A DNA stretch of 64,000 bases from Lepidonotus clava. Taxonomy: Eukaryota; Annelida; Polychaeta; Phyllodocida; Polynoidae. The stretch's first letter is position 1; every line of letters begins with the position of its first letter. The stretch spans positions 50,618,374 through 50,682,373 of the forward strand of contig OW387133.1 in NCBI GenBank assembly GCA_936440205.1, read 5' to 3'. A program made the position numbers and the translations under genes. The notes beneath the pieces are model-generated. The model was not told the DNA's origin. It saw only the letters and a program-made list of their open reading frames with translations, and did no database searches. This document shows positions 12,861 through 23,727 of this stretch, one piece after another.

Positions 12861-14587
12861 TTAAAGGGGGGTGGACGGGGGTGGGTGAGATCAGGAACCC
12901 CTGGAGCCGGCCCCCCTCCTGGATCCCCCCCTAATCCTGCTCTTTTAAAAGGTCCTTGACTCTGAATCCAGGGTTAGCCTACAGAACTATATTAGTGGGT
13001 CTTGCGGGGAGGGGTGGGCCCTGAAAAGGGTGTTGTTTTTTGGTGGTTGGAAGAGATTCTGTACTGATTACTATGAGGCAGAGGCCTCAGGCATGTAGAT
13101 TATAGAAAGTGCATCCAGTATGATTGAATAAACGTTTTGTTTATGATTTTAATAAAAGTTACTTGTGATCAAGTGATTAGATGTATTTATTTTACGAAAT
13201 GGTTAACAGGATGGTCATCGAATGTTATCAGCACTGACATAAGATAATATTAGAATAGACAATAAATCGTAACACTATAACGAAGTAAGGCATGGCATCG
13301 GAGGGTAGCTGAGACTTCCATCAAAATCAATATAATTATAACAGCATGACAGTGTCACCTGGCTTCGGGTGGTACTGTAGGGGAGATGGGAATAATCAAT
13401 AAATATCATTTTATACGAGTTGTTGTTACAACATAGTGTCAGAGTGCAATAACTGAAATCAAAGGGATAGGACTGTATGGGAGATTGGTGGAATAAGTTG
13501 GTGCTGATAAGAAAGACTGCGTGCAGCATACCATGAGGCTAGGATACTTAGGAACTAAAGGCATATCATTGGATAAGACCTTGTGTGCTTATGTGATCAT
13601 AGTTACTTTTGGGATCTATAGGTAAGAAGAAAAATCCAAGGAGCTGGAAGGAGAATTGAATACCCTGTGTCAAGAAGTAACTCTACCGTTGGCTAGCATA
13701 CAATGAATTTTACTTAGAATAACAACAACTATCTATTCTACGCCCCATGCATAAACAATAATACACAATACTCTTGTTCGGTTCAAGGCATTTAGAGTGA
13801 CAATAGGCACCAATTTTGTGGTGTTTGAAAAAAGTAGTTATAGGAAAATACTGGTACCGCAAGATACTGGTAGGACCCATGGTACTATGGATAGGTAAGA
13901 ATTCGTGGCAATAGAAGTGGATAAAATAGTTTAGTTACTAAAGTTTTATATGACAAATGAGACAAAATAAAGGACCACCATTCGATATAACTCCCAGTCT
14001 TTCAGTGTTTCATAGGTAAGTACAATCCTTTAGATACATTCAGTTGAATGGTCATTATTATTTTCATAACGAAAAAAAAGTGGGTGGGCGTCCTAAGTTG
14101 AAATCATTTCTTTCTTGTCTTCCCTTCTTCAGGCCATATGATATAATCGTTTCCCTATTAAACGTATTGGGTTTCAGACTATCCATTTTTATCTTGATAT
14201 GTATGATAAATGGCCTAATGATTTATTCTAATGTGCCAGGCCGTTAATAAGTTTTCAGTTCAAAACAAATGCATTATAGCCGCATACTCGTCGTTAGTTT
14301 CTCTTCTCTCGTAAGTGCTATCACCAAACATGAATAACTTAAACGTTTAACACACCCTGCAATATCCCTAAACTTCACGCTGGCAGCAGTATGCTATTTT
14401 GTATTCTAGCATTTTATATCTAGCGCATATATTGACCGTTTTCTATCATATACCATCTTACCGCATAATTTCTGACTTTCTGAGTATACCAAGACTGGAC
14501 ATTGCCTTTGTGAACCTATGCGATCATTTCCCGGGTGGCTGGCTTGTTGATCAAACGAGTCAACTGTGTCCAGAGGGCTTGTAATTA

Positions 14588-14740
14588 CTGGTTTATTTTG
14601 GGGACTACTGTCACCACAGAAATAAATCTGGTCAGCCACTTTCTAAATATATAACTTTAATGGTCAAGCTGACCAGCGTCGAGATGATACACTTGAGCCC
14701 ACTAAAAGGTTTTGGCCCTAGCTGTCAAATCTTGACCTTA
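14588..14740. repeat. About 150-bp interspersed repeat, copy 1 (second copy at about 15731)
   Basis: It shares with 15731-15880 the series GGGACTACTGTCA / AAATCTGGTCAGCCACT / CTAAATATATAACTTTAATG / GAGCCCA in the same order. Similarity is about 70-80% by eye. No ends or coding capacity recognised. Confidence 0.5.
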
Positions 14741-15730
14741 AATATCCTTTGATGTTGTCTTGGAGTTAAAGACCAACTACTGGTCTAGCTGTATTTTAAT
14801 TGACTCCTCATTGGCCGCCAGTTGTTGCAAAATGTGAGTAGTATTGCTATTAAATGGTTAGATATGTGGGACATATCCTCTCATTCCACATGAATCAATT
14901 CCCAGATTTAAGTAGAAAAGGAGGTTTTAATTACTATAATATAACTTCAAGAAGATAGTCGATTTCCTTGAGCTGTTAATATTGATAAATAGGTCTGCTT
15001 GTTGCATTTGACTATTTCAACTTTGATTTGCGATATAGCAAATATTTCGCCCCATATGATAATCAAATATGCCCAATGGAGATGTATCAATAGCGCTATA
15101 TATAAACTTACCTAGACTATGTGTTCTGCCGCCCCCTTGCGCAACGATGCGGTGTGTGCTGTAGGGAAGTTGAATCTGCAATGACGAAATGACGTCCAAG
15201 GCAAGCCACTAAGGTGCACACCCACAGCAAAATATACAACTCACTCCCCGTTCCGCTAGAATGCAGGCAATTATTTTTAAACCGTCAGGAAGTTTTGGTT
15301 AGGAAAAACACATACACCGTATCCAGAAGGTGTTCGCTGTGCTGAGGACGACAAAACACTTTTTGTCCAAAATTTTGAAATCTCATCTTTGCTGACTCAT
15401 ATCGATTTTAAGTTATTGACCTACGGGTTGTTAACCAATCCTGTTAGAGCTTCTGAAATATCCAGGAAAGATTCATCACCTTTAGCTATGATAAGTCGTT
15501 GATTTGTGTGATTTACCTAACTTTAAAACAGTTTCTATTAATCAAAATCGGTGTTTATTTATAATATCATGCCAATCATTCTATTGGAGTTGTAATAGTC
15601 ATGATAGATTAGAGACCCACCCCCATCGAGTAAACCTCCTTTGATTTTCTTGGGTGTGTGTATATATACATACATATATACATATATTTATTTATTTGTA
15701 AATATGTCGTCGTCAAGAGTATTTTAGCAT

Positions 15731-15880
15731 ATTAATTTTTGGGAACTGCTGTCAATAGAAACAAATCAGGTCAGTCACTCCCTAAATATATAACTTTAAT
15801 GGTGAGGCCAAAGTTGTTACAACCAGTGTCCAGATGGCACGCGTAGGTGAGCCCAATAATAGGATTTGCTTAAGGTGTGC
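15731..15880. repeat. About 150-bp interspersed repeat, copy 2
   Basis: Diverged direct copy of the block at 14588, about 1.14 kb downstream, with the same order of conserved words including CTAAATATATAACTTTAATG. Confidence 0.5.
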
Positions 15881-16190
15881 TCTCTTGAATTTAAACCTTT
15901 TGTAAGAAAACCAAGCGCAACAGGTAGAGCATCAAATTGAATTGACTGTTCTAATGCGATAGTAGCGATTATTGTCCTTTGCAATGTACATAGTGGCTCA
16001 CACGTTTTCGTTCTTGCTTATTGTTAGTTATATGTTTTTCTGATACCGAAGGTTGATAAACCTCTTGAAGACCCCACACCAGTTGGTTAAATCTATCATA
16101 CCCTGGCCCAAAATTAAAGTGAAATTTTAAAGATAAGACAAACTGAACTAACTCTTTTTCACTGCCAGAACGTCTTTCCTGCATTGCTCT

Positions 16191-16998
16191 CTTAAGGCGG
16201 TGATCCACGTTGCGACAAAATTGAACCGATTTTGGACCGATATGCAAAATATTTTCTATGTCCAGAATCGGTCCAGAATCGGTCCAAAATCGGTCCAGAA
16301 TCGGTCCAGAATCGGTCCACTTTGAAAAATATCGCAACGTGGATCATGTCAACCGATTTTTTCCAACCGATTTCCAACCGACATATTTTTTTCCAACCGA
16401 TTTCCAACCGACGACGGCCCGACAAAATTATTAAACCTGTTTAATAATTTTGAACCGATTTCCAACCGATATGAACCGATTTTGAACCGATTTTAATATA
16501 ACTATGAATTTCCTAGGTTATTTCAATAATTTTTGGAAATAATAGAACGAAAATGTTACCAAAAGATATGAAAATGAATTCCCTTTCACATGATATAATT
16601 TTTAATGCTTTTCAACAAGTATTTTACTATTTTACTTATTATTAATCAAACAGATTAAATAATATATATTTGTGGTCCTACTGATCATATGTAGACATAA
16701 TATATGAAAATATTTCCTAAATTTTGATAATTTTGTCAACCGATTTTATTTTCACTGTTTTCCTATTAATTTTATTGTGTCGGTCCTAGAATCGGTCCAG
16801 AATCGGTCCAGAATCAACTTCACTGTGGATCATGGGTTGGTGACCGATTCTGGACCGATTCTGGACCGATTCTAGGACCAATAGGTTTAATTGGCCAACC
16901 GATTCTGAACCGACAAAAAGAAATCGGTCCTAAAATCGGTTTGCTCTTACTTTTTTCGTCGGTTTAGGAAATGTCGCAACGTGGATCACTAGCTTAAG
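16191..16998. mobile_element. Long foldback element built of AATCGGTCCA/AACCGATT units
   Basis: The ends are inverted repeats: CTTAAGGCGGTGATCCACG at the left and the complement at the right, the core TGATCCACGTTGCGACA being perfect at 16201-16217 and 16972-16988. Inside, AATCGGTCCA is iterated five times in 16264-16319 and its complement GGACCGATT recurs near 16850-16880, with TTCCAACCGA repeats at 16360-16410. A further inverted end at 16332-16346 makes the first 146 bp a hairpin by itself. Apparent open frames here are products of the repeat. No coding domain is seen; the family is unknown to me. Confidence 0.8.
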
Positions 16999-17196
16999 AC
17001 CGTGATAACACCTTCCCTGTCTCAGTAGTGCACGCACCTTCATAAGTATCATAATATACGCAGGGAAGTCCCAATATTTTTGATTGAAGTCCTAGATTTT
17101 ATCGTATGATTAAAAATGGCAAAAAAAGGAAAACGTTTGAGATTTGTTTCGCTATAGTAATTATTTTCTACATTTCATAACAACAGGACTAAGCCA

Positions 17197-17199
<3 letters not shown>

Positions 17200-17243
<44 letters not shown>
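17200..17243. repeat. (TA)n microsatellite
   Basis: About 22 uninterrupted TA dinucleotides. Confidence 0.95.
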
Positions 17244-17245
<2 letters not shown>

Positions 17246-17326
17246 AAAATTAAAGATGGTGGTGATGCTCAAAATTAAGTTGGAGGATAATCTTTAAGTC
17301 CGCGACCGAACTACACAGCCATTTTT

Positions 17327-17590
17327 CTATAGACGTTGTGCAGATGACGTGACAACTGTCCAGAATGGGCTGGCCACCATATTGGTGATCAGTTTATATT
17401 CCTTGTTATTTACTATTCTGAAGAATTTAAATTTCAATGTTATGCTACAAATACTTGAAAAAGTCTCATGTAACAATATTATCATTCAAAATGCATACAT
17501 TTTGATTTTTTCCATAGCCACGTGGACTTGATCACCATGTGGTGATCACCAAAAAGTGACCACGCGACCACGTCTGCACAAGGTCTATAG
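17327..17590. mobile_element. 264-bp TIR element with CTATAGAC ends
   Basis: The left end CTATAGACGTTGTGCAGATG matches the complement of the right end, which reads ACGTCTGCACAAGGTCTATAG with two changes. The left half includes CACCATATTGGTGATCAG, also found in a second, incomplete copy at 27203. No coding capacity; probably a non-autonomous DNA transposon. Confidence 0.65.
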
Positions 17591-17910
17591 CAGGGGGGGA
17601 TCCAGACATTTAAAAAGAAAAAAAAAGAAAAAAAAAGGGGGGGGGGGGGGGCATAATATAACATTTTGCGGTGCATCCTCCTACCCAGCCGAGGCGCGAT
17701 GTAACGGTCACGTTCTGCGACGTTCTAATAACGTTCTGTGACGTTCTGCGACGTTATTAGAACGTTCTTCGACGTCACATCCTTGGCTGGGTAGGGTTCG
17801 AATTTTACATTGAGAATATCGATATTTGGTCAAAAAAAAAAGGGGGGGGGGGGGGCGCTAATAAGACAGGGAGGGGAGGCGCCCCCGTTTTCCCAGAATT
17901 TTAAATTAGT
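17591..17910. repeat. Fragments of the CAGTGGCGGATC family flanking an ACGTT MITE
   Basis: A fragment with GGGGGGATCCAGACATTTAAAA and a long A/G-run, then after the MITE at 17680-17795 a second stretch with a long G-run, GGCGCCCCCGTTTTCC and an AT-rich tract. This reads as one family member interrupted by the MITE. The right end is not identifiable, so the boundary is approximate. Confidence 0.4.
17680..17795. mobile_element. Palindromic ACGTT-rich MITE, copy 2 (116 bp)
   Basis: Perfect 11-bp inverted ends CCTACCCAGCC and GGCTGGGTAGG enclose an almost palindromic interior of repeated ACGTTCTGCGACGTT and ACGTTATTAGAACGTT words. The transcript or single strand could form one long hairpin. Related copies lie at 3918-4060 and 27403-27655. 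Confidence 0.8.
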
Positions 17911-18620
17911 ATAAATCTTAATTTGGCCAATATCCACCAAATGGGATACCAGGATGAAGGGGGGACGCAGAAAATAATAACTGCATGTTAAAAAAAAGTA
18001 GATAGTCATGCTTCTCTTCACTATCTAGTGAGAAAGCAGAAAATCTGTTTGGCATAATATATTCAAATTTTTAAATCAACAGTACAGTTGAATTTTTCAC
18101 CTGAATATAATTGATGTGCTTCACAGTTCGATAAATTTTGATTGGGCATGCGTTCCTACAGTTCGCCGCTTATTAAAAAAATCATGTCATATACAAGAAA
18201 GATCTAATGTGTTACAGGGAGACAAAGAACTTAAGATGTATATCGTTGAGAATGAATGGAGAAAAGGCATCAGTATTGATATATTTATACCATTACATCG
18301 TTCTCCAGAAGAAAAAAATGACCCCTTCCACTGACTTTTTACGTAAGAATGTCCCATTTATACAGAGCGATGACGCTTGACAACAAGAAAGGGACCATTT
18401 TAAAACATAATCTCTGGATACATTTCTTACAGCTATATATAGCCCACCTTTTTGTCGGAAACTTTCAGACTTGGAGTCAGGGGACAAGACGTTATAACCG
18501 GTTTACTGGCCACACATCAATTGCGGATACGGAGTTTTAAAAAACGCCGGGAGTTAACCGACTGGTAATAGTAAACATTAACCACGTGCACACACACAGT
18601 CCCGCGCCAGCCTCACGACC

Positions 18621-18628
18621 ATAAAAGC
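18621..18628 (+). promoter_or_regulatory. Candidate TATA box of the PHD-like gene
   Basis: The word cATAAAAG lies 61 nt upstream of the ATG at 18682, a distance that leaves a 5' UTR of about 30 nt for a start site 25-30 nt downstream. The region is GC-richer than its surroundings. Inference from motif position. Confidence 0.4.
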
Positions 18629-18681
18629 CGTACGTACGCAGAAGTTTGCTGATATTAAACACAAGCACCACATTGTGAACA

Positions 18682-20203
18682 ATGGCGACCGCGCAGAAAA
18701 CCCGGTAGGTGAATCAGATAACTTGCCTATAATTTGATAAGATAACATGCCTATATAGAGAAGTAGTGTTTTTTCAGGCTTTGCGGGAGAATGACTTGGG
18801 GGTTACACTTCCATATAATTATAGAGTGTTTGTTAACAAATGTATAATTGTGTGGATAATAGCTGTTACGTTTGGTAGATATTTTCCATTTTTTTTCGTT
18901 TTCTCCCCATACACGTAGATAACCAATTCCAGACACTTAAAGGTTGTTTTTTTTGGCTCATTCAAGCAACCATGTGCGGTCGGAGGAGGAAGAGGAATCC
19001 CAGGCATGGACACCGCGTGAGGAGAAAAATATTGAAGAGGAGGAAACGATCTGGACGGAACCCGAATGGACCGAGTGCGCGCCCCTGTTCACCCCTAAGT
19101 AGGTTTAAATTGTTCAACACTGTTGCAATTGATGGACAGGGATGGAAGAGAAGCATGGAAAGAAAATTATTAACTTACTATCTGGTAGGATGAGTATCGT
19201 CATGCCAAATAATGCACACTGTCTAAAACCCGACGACGGACTCGCGGTCGGACATAGTTGTGGTCGCTCGAATTCATGTAACATGCTGAAACAACAGGCT
19301 CTTTTTTGGACATTTTAAAAATTGCAAATTTGTCAGACTGGCACAATAACATGAAATAGAGATTGGATGAGAAAAATTGAGATGCCGATGATTTGGTAGT
19401 TTCGACCACCTATGTTGAAATGATGGACGGTGTGATGATTTTTGAAATTTTTTCCAGGACGCACGACCAACAACAGCTCCCGGACGGCCCATCAGAGTGG
19501 ACGTGCGTCTACTGTTCGGAGGATCCGACCCAGGTTGGTACATTTGTATTTACACGATGAAGCTAAGTGGGAAATAAAACATGTAAGCGTATGAAGGGAA
19601 ATATGTATAAACAAAACAAAATGATGAGTGGGGCGATTTCACGAGTACAATTGTTCTGAAATTTGCCAATATTACGAGGGACACGCTGGTATGTAGTAAG
19701 TGCAAAATTGACTTTTGCACATTTAACTATAACCACACAATTTTTTTCAGGAGCAGGAGGAGTACTTAACGGACCAAAGGTGGAAGGCGATGGAAACGTT
19801 TGCCGAAGACCAACACGCCACACAACCGCAGGCCATATTCTTGGATGGCAACTACAGGTACGCCGGGTTTTTTTTTCATAATAAATAATATTATATAGCG
19901 ACAATGATTTTCGATGATGCTACTAGGCAAAAAATAACGAGGGCATAGAATCTTGATGTTGACGTTGGAGTGAACGCCGAATTTCGTACGGTTACTAAAA
20001 ATTGTGATTGATGATGGTCCGATTAGTTCGTGCACACAATTTAAAAAAATGTGTATTTAAACATGCCTCCGTAATATTTCAGAATGTACTTGGTCTGCAA
20101 CTACTGCGGCCGGTGCTACCACGCCGACTGTGAGGGGGGCGAGCCTGCCAGCATCATGTGCTCCGAGGTGTTGTGCGAGTGGTGCGCCGAGGATAAAGAT
20201 TAA
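18682..20203 (+). CDS. Small acidic protein with a C-terminal PHD-like zinc finger, five exons
   Basis: Exons 18682-18704, 18967-19098, 19458-19533, 19751-19857 and 20083-20203 join through good GT-AG sites in consistent phase to 459 nt, 152 aa. Residues 9-40 are strongly acidic. The C-terminal half holds a zinc-finger pattern: C68-x2-C71, then 46 residues, C118-x2-C121-x4-H126-x2-C129-x14-C144-x2-C147. From C118 on this matches the C4HC3 order of PHD fingers (chromatin readers); the first loop of 46 residues is much longer than usual, so methyl-lysine reading cannot be assumed. C124 and C139 are extra cysteines. A TATA-like box lies upstream and AATAAA 15 nt after the stop, so this looks like a complete, compact gene. 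Only exon 1 contains a suitable ATG. No family name recognised; a RING-like fold is the alternative. Confidence 0.8.
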
Positions 20204-20218
20204 TAGAATCGATTCAGC

Positions 20219-20224
20219 AATAAA
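20219..20224 (+). promoter_or_regulatory. Poly(A) signal of the PHD-like gene
   Basis: AATAAA 15 nt after the TAA stop; the 3' UTR would be only about 40 nt. Confidence 0.65.
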
Positions 20225-20345
20225 ATAGTACACTAGATTTTAACTACACTTTGTGTCAAATGTCCTTTTATTTTTGTTTTTATACAGTAACACTAGCTAT
20301 AGGTTAGAATTTACCTTAAATCACAGCTTCACGCTAAACTATGTT

Positions 20346-20690
20346 TTTTGTGTGTACCTGGCAGTCTACGGCCGATCGTACAGAGTATATTGAACAGATA
20401 ATGTGAGTCATAATATATGTTTCATCTAAATTTACAAATATACTAGATCAGAGTGAAACACAGTCTTTTAATGCCTACTAACTTCTAAGTACAGTGAGAG
20501 TAGAACACTGGTAAAGCGCGGCCATCAAATACAACCCACATTCCCCGTATAGGTCTAGAGGCATAGAAACTTTGCTAAATCTGAGGGGTTCCAGAGACCC
20601 CCTAATTTGGATAATTCCCTTTATTGGTAGTTTTAATTGCGTAAAATTTGAGAAATCGGAGGGGGGTCAACCGAACATGGGGACCCCCCC
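20346..20690 (+). repeat. Downstream flank of the PHD-like gene, duplicated at 23328-23680
   Basis: From TTTTGTGTGTACCTGGCAG to the C-run at 20690 this block is almost identical to 23328-23680; by eye I see a single-base change (TCTAGAGG versus TCTATAGG), a one-base T-run difference and different poly(C) lengths. A second shared block, 19906-19954 in intron 4, corresponds to 23268-23316. Near-identity indicates a recent copy. Confidence 0.85.
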
Positions 20691-20750
20691 CCCCCCCCCC
20701 CCCTTCAATACATTCTGCTACAGACTGCAGGCTTTAAGCCGGATGGCAGG

Positions 20751-21260
20751 TGCACACCCCTGTAACGACCAACAGAGAGCTCCTCTCAGACTGGGGCAAA
20801 TTAAACTCATGGGGCAAACTGCGACACAGCTCAGAATCCGTCCCAATCATCGGTTGAGACCGGGGTTTACTTACGCAGTGCAACGGGGCGTGGTGGGGCG
20901 TGGCCCGGTAAGGGTTACACCGTCAGGCGGTCTCTGGGTCGGGCACCCGGGTCGGACCCTGGAGATTAATCCTCCATCACGCAGGGCTCTCTCCCTCACT
21001 CCCTCCCAGTCTATCCCGACAGATTACTAGTTTTAGCGGGGCAGGAGCCTTGATTTGTGAAGACGTGGAGAAATGGCAATGTTTGACCCCATCGTAAGGC
21101 CCGTGGAGGAACCTACCCGTCGGAAAATCAATCACCTGCAGCATCAAGTCGGCGGTAAAATGGATAAGTCATTTCACCGGCGACCTGATGTGTTTTCTCT
21201 GCACGGGTTCGAATCCTGTAAATGCCTGGGTAAACTTGACGTATCGTCCGTCATACGGCA
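20751..21260 (+). repeat. tRNA-like (SINE-type) region
   Basis: A GC-rich stretch, unlike its surroundings, ends with a sequence carrying a perfect Pol III B box (GGGTTCGAATCC at 21205-21216) about 50 nt after an A-box-like GGTAAAATGGATAAGTC. The 5' GGC and 3' ATGCC do not fold into a full acceptor stem by eye. Either a tRNA-derived SINE or a decayed tRNA; the boundaries are not defined. Confidence 0.4.
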
Positions 21261-22139
21261 ATACGCCTTTTTTCTGTTCATAATTTTAAAGTGTCATTAT
21301 TATTGTACTATTTTATATCAATATTATCTAATTCACGAATATGTCTTGGTAGGGAAAACCAGTGTTTAGCACCCCTGTAATAAGCTAAGGGGATTTCCAG
21401 AGATGAAAGTGGTCCATGAGAAAAAAAAAGTGTAAATTCATCCTCGAAGAATTGCATGCATTTACGGGAGGGTCGAGTATTAACATATTATTATTTGTTT
21501 AATTCTCCGAATTTTGTATTTATCTTAATTATTGCTCATTTTTGACTTTAAACATATCAATTTGTTCACAATTATGTTAAAGAATGTTTTCCGTAGAAAA
21601 AATCCTACTTTGATTTATGATTTCAGACTTTTCTATCATCACTGTCGGAATAATTTAATGCTCCACAGGACAGAGACCACATGCTGTGTCTATCGCCCAA
21701 CCCCCGTTCTTCCCCCACATCATATAACCATCTGCAGCTGGTCACCAGACACCCCTGACCACAGGGCTACCCATGACGGGGATAAGACTACAAATTCAGA
21801 ATATAAAACTATAAATATTTCATATGGAAAAAAAAACAAAATACGTACATTTTCCTTGGTGTTAGGACTAAGAATGAACAATATATACAAATGCTCAGTA
21901 CATTCTGATGTGAAATTAGTTTCTGAAATTAAAGTGTGAACAAAATGTTGCATAAATTTATATTTGCAATTCCAATGGGACTCCCCATATGAATCCGATC
22001 CTCCACTTTCTCCTTTTCCACTTCATACTGGGAAGGGGGCCCTTTCAAGGATACTACCCACTGCCAAACTACCGCCCGCCCCTTCTTTTTCTCACCGATC
22101 CCTCCTAAATTCTAGTTGACCACGTGCACCTCTTGTTTA

Positions 22140-22275
22140 TGGCCCTAGACCCTTAAATTCGAGACGGCGACATGGCCCTTTTTGGGCTTAGTGACATGGG
22201 ACAGGGCTAATTCTTAAATTCGACAGGGCGACATGGATGTTTCTTAAAATTGACATGCGACATTGGGACCCCCCC
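22140..22275. repeat. Dispersed minisatellite-like TTAAATTCGACA(G/T)GGCGACATGG repeat, locus 1
   Basis: Several imperfect units of the type CTTAAATTCGACAGGGCGAC, about 30 nt each, closing with ACATGCGACATTGGGACCC and a C-run. Same unit and same closing sequence as at 30.05, 48.48 and 50.99 kb. Confidence 0.55.
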
Positions 22276-22504
22276 CATCAAGGGCCCCTTGTTTGTCAGG
22301 GAAGACTCACATCACCGCCCCCAAAATTCTGGTTCTGTACATGTCAGTACCAGGAAATATGCCTAAATACCCCAAACTGCTTAATCTAATAATACTGGGT
22401 ATGCAGAAGGTTTAATTCAGTTTGGCAGGTATCCAAGTCTATCAATACTAGACTTTATCTCTTGATGGCTCCTGGTTGATATGTTTAAATCCATACAGTC
22501 AATT

Positions 22505-22630
22505 TCACTAAGCTACGATCTGTTCATACCGGTGGGTATTTGGATGGTCCCTAGCCCGGGTAAGTTAAGCAACATTGAGACCGGTTGTTACTTGGATGGT
22601 GGCCTGCCCGTGTTCGAATCCCCATTTGAA
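22505..22630 (+). repeat. 5S rRNA-like sequence, probably a 5S-derived SINE fragment
   Basis: The words AAGTTAAGCAAC, then CCGGTTGTTACTTGGATGG and GGCCTGCCCG follow the order of the internal promoter half of 5S rRNA (AGCTAAGCA, GGTTAGTACTTGGATGGGA, CCGCCTGGG). A partial duplicate TATTTGGATGGTCC lies 50 nt upstream. The 5' and 3' ends of 5S are missing, so this is not a functional 5S gene. It is directly followed by GTTCGAATCCCC, which resembles a B box, fitting a composite SINE. Confidence 0.5.
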
Positions 22631-22859
22631 TACATTTTTTTCGTTCATGGTCGTCCTGGTTTCAATTTAATCCACCAGGTGTCGCTGGAGGAAAGATCAG
22701 TCTACACTATCACTCTGCCACCTCGACGCTCGCTAACTGCGAATCATGGATGACGATTCTGGCGCGGAGGGGTCATTCGCCGCAGATTGTCTACACTATA
22801 CTAGAAGTAGGATGCGGTGTATTGCATCAGTCCTGTGGTTCGGATATAAAAGGCCTCTA

Positions 22860-22985
22860 TCGGCCACAACCGTCCGGCGAGCCGTGACGCTGGGCCACTA
22901 ATGAATTATTCGAGCCCCTCGTGGGTTCGACCCCCACTAGATTCGTTAGGCCCGGCCTAACAAAACGATTGTCGTTTCCCCAGCG
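22860..22985 (+). repeat. tRNA-like sequence with B box
   Basis: It carries GTGGGTTCGACCCCCAC, a perfect T-arm stem-loop, after CCGTGACGCTGGGCCACTAATG. The acceptor and D arms are not convincing. Probably part of a SINE or a tRNA relic; it closes with CCCCAGCGTCAACATGACAC. Confidence 0.35.
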
Positions 22986-23267
22986 TCAACATGACACTCG
23001 CCACTTTTGTGAGTTTTTACTATAATATGTATTGAAACCAGATATATATATACGTTGATAAGTTTGAGACATAAATCTGTACGATTCAAAACATGTCAAT
23101 ATCCCACCCCCCCGCTTTCCTCCATTAATTACACTTAGGCCTACAGAATACCTTTGGATACAGGTTGTCAGATTAACTGTGAGAGGAAAGCGCATTAATG
23201 GAATTAACACGTTGAAGCTGGAAAGGGGGGATTGTTTTGTTAAAGCTGCAACTACTGCAATGGAATA

Positions 23268-23727
23268 GATTTTCGATGATGCTACTAGGCAAAAAATAAC
23301 GAGGGCATAGAATCTTATATGTGTACCTTTTGTGTGTACCTGGCAGTCTACGGCCGATCGTACAGAGTATATTGAACAGATAATGTGAGTCATAATATAT
23401 GTTTCATCTAAATTTACAAATATACTAGATCAGAGTGAAACACAGTCTTTTAATGCCTACTAACTTCTAAGTACAGTGAGAGTAGAACACTGGTAAAGCG
23501 CGGCCATCAAATACAACCCACATTCCCCGTATAGGTCTATAGGCATAGAAACTTTGCTAAATCTGAGGGGTTCCAGAGACCCCCTAATTTGGATAATTCC
23601 CTTTATTGGTAGTTTAATTGCGTAAAATTTGAGAAATCGGAGGGGGGTCAACCGAACATGGGGACCCCCCCCCCCCACTCCCGCCCTGAGGGGGGGGGGG
23701 GGGCGGGGGGGAACTGGATACGCCACT
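23268..23727 (+). repeat. Recent partial copy of the PHD-like gene's 3' region, with internal deletion
   Basis: 23268-23316 equals 19906-19954 (intron 4) and 23328-23680 equals 20346-20690 (3' flank). The 391 bp between them in the source, which hold the last coding exon and its poly(A) signal, are replaced by 11 bp. It ends in a poly(C)/poly(G) tract and ACTGGATACGCCACTG, the complement of a CAGTGGCGTATCCAGT end of the CAGTGGCGGATC family. No coding exon remains in the copy. Confidence 0.8.

Larger units (their letters stand above)
8520..18600. other. 10-kb gap with no supported gene
   Basis: Only short open frames without domains, splice support or a recognisable family are seen. Identified contents are repeats: a CAGTGGCGGATC element (9406-9550), a TTAA MITE (12517-12860), a 150-bp repeat present twice (about 14588 and 15731), the AATCGGTCCA foldback (16191-16998), a TA microsatellite, a CTATAG TIR element and an ACGTT MITE. 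The upstream non-coding exon(s) of DUOXA copy A, implied by the acceptor at 8503, should lie in the right-hand part of this gap or just upstream of 8502, but I cannot place them. Confidence 0.6.

Noticed and set aside
15969-16444. Open frames on both strands with repeating residues (FWTDSGPILDR type)
   Set aside because: Created by the AATCGGTCCA iteration of the foldback element.
18972-19193. Basic Arg-rich frame MCGRRRKRNPRH
   Set aside because: A shifted reading of PHD-gene exon 2; the spliced frame gives the acidic protein with consistent phases.
20572-21030. 152-codon frame with proline run
   Set aside because: Crosses a poly(C) run and the SINE-like region; its first part is duplicated non-coding sequence.
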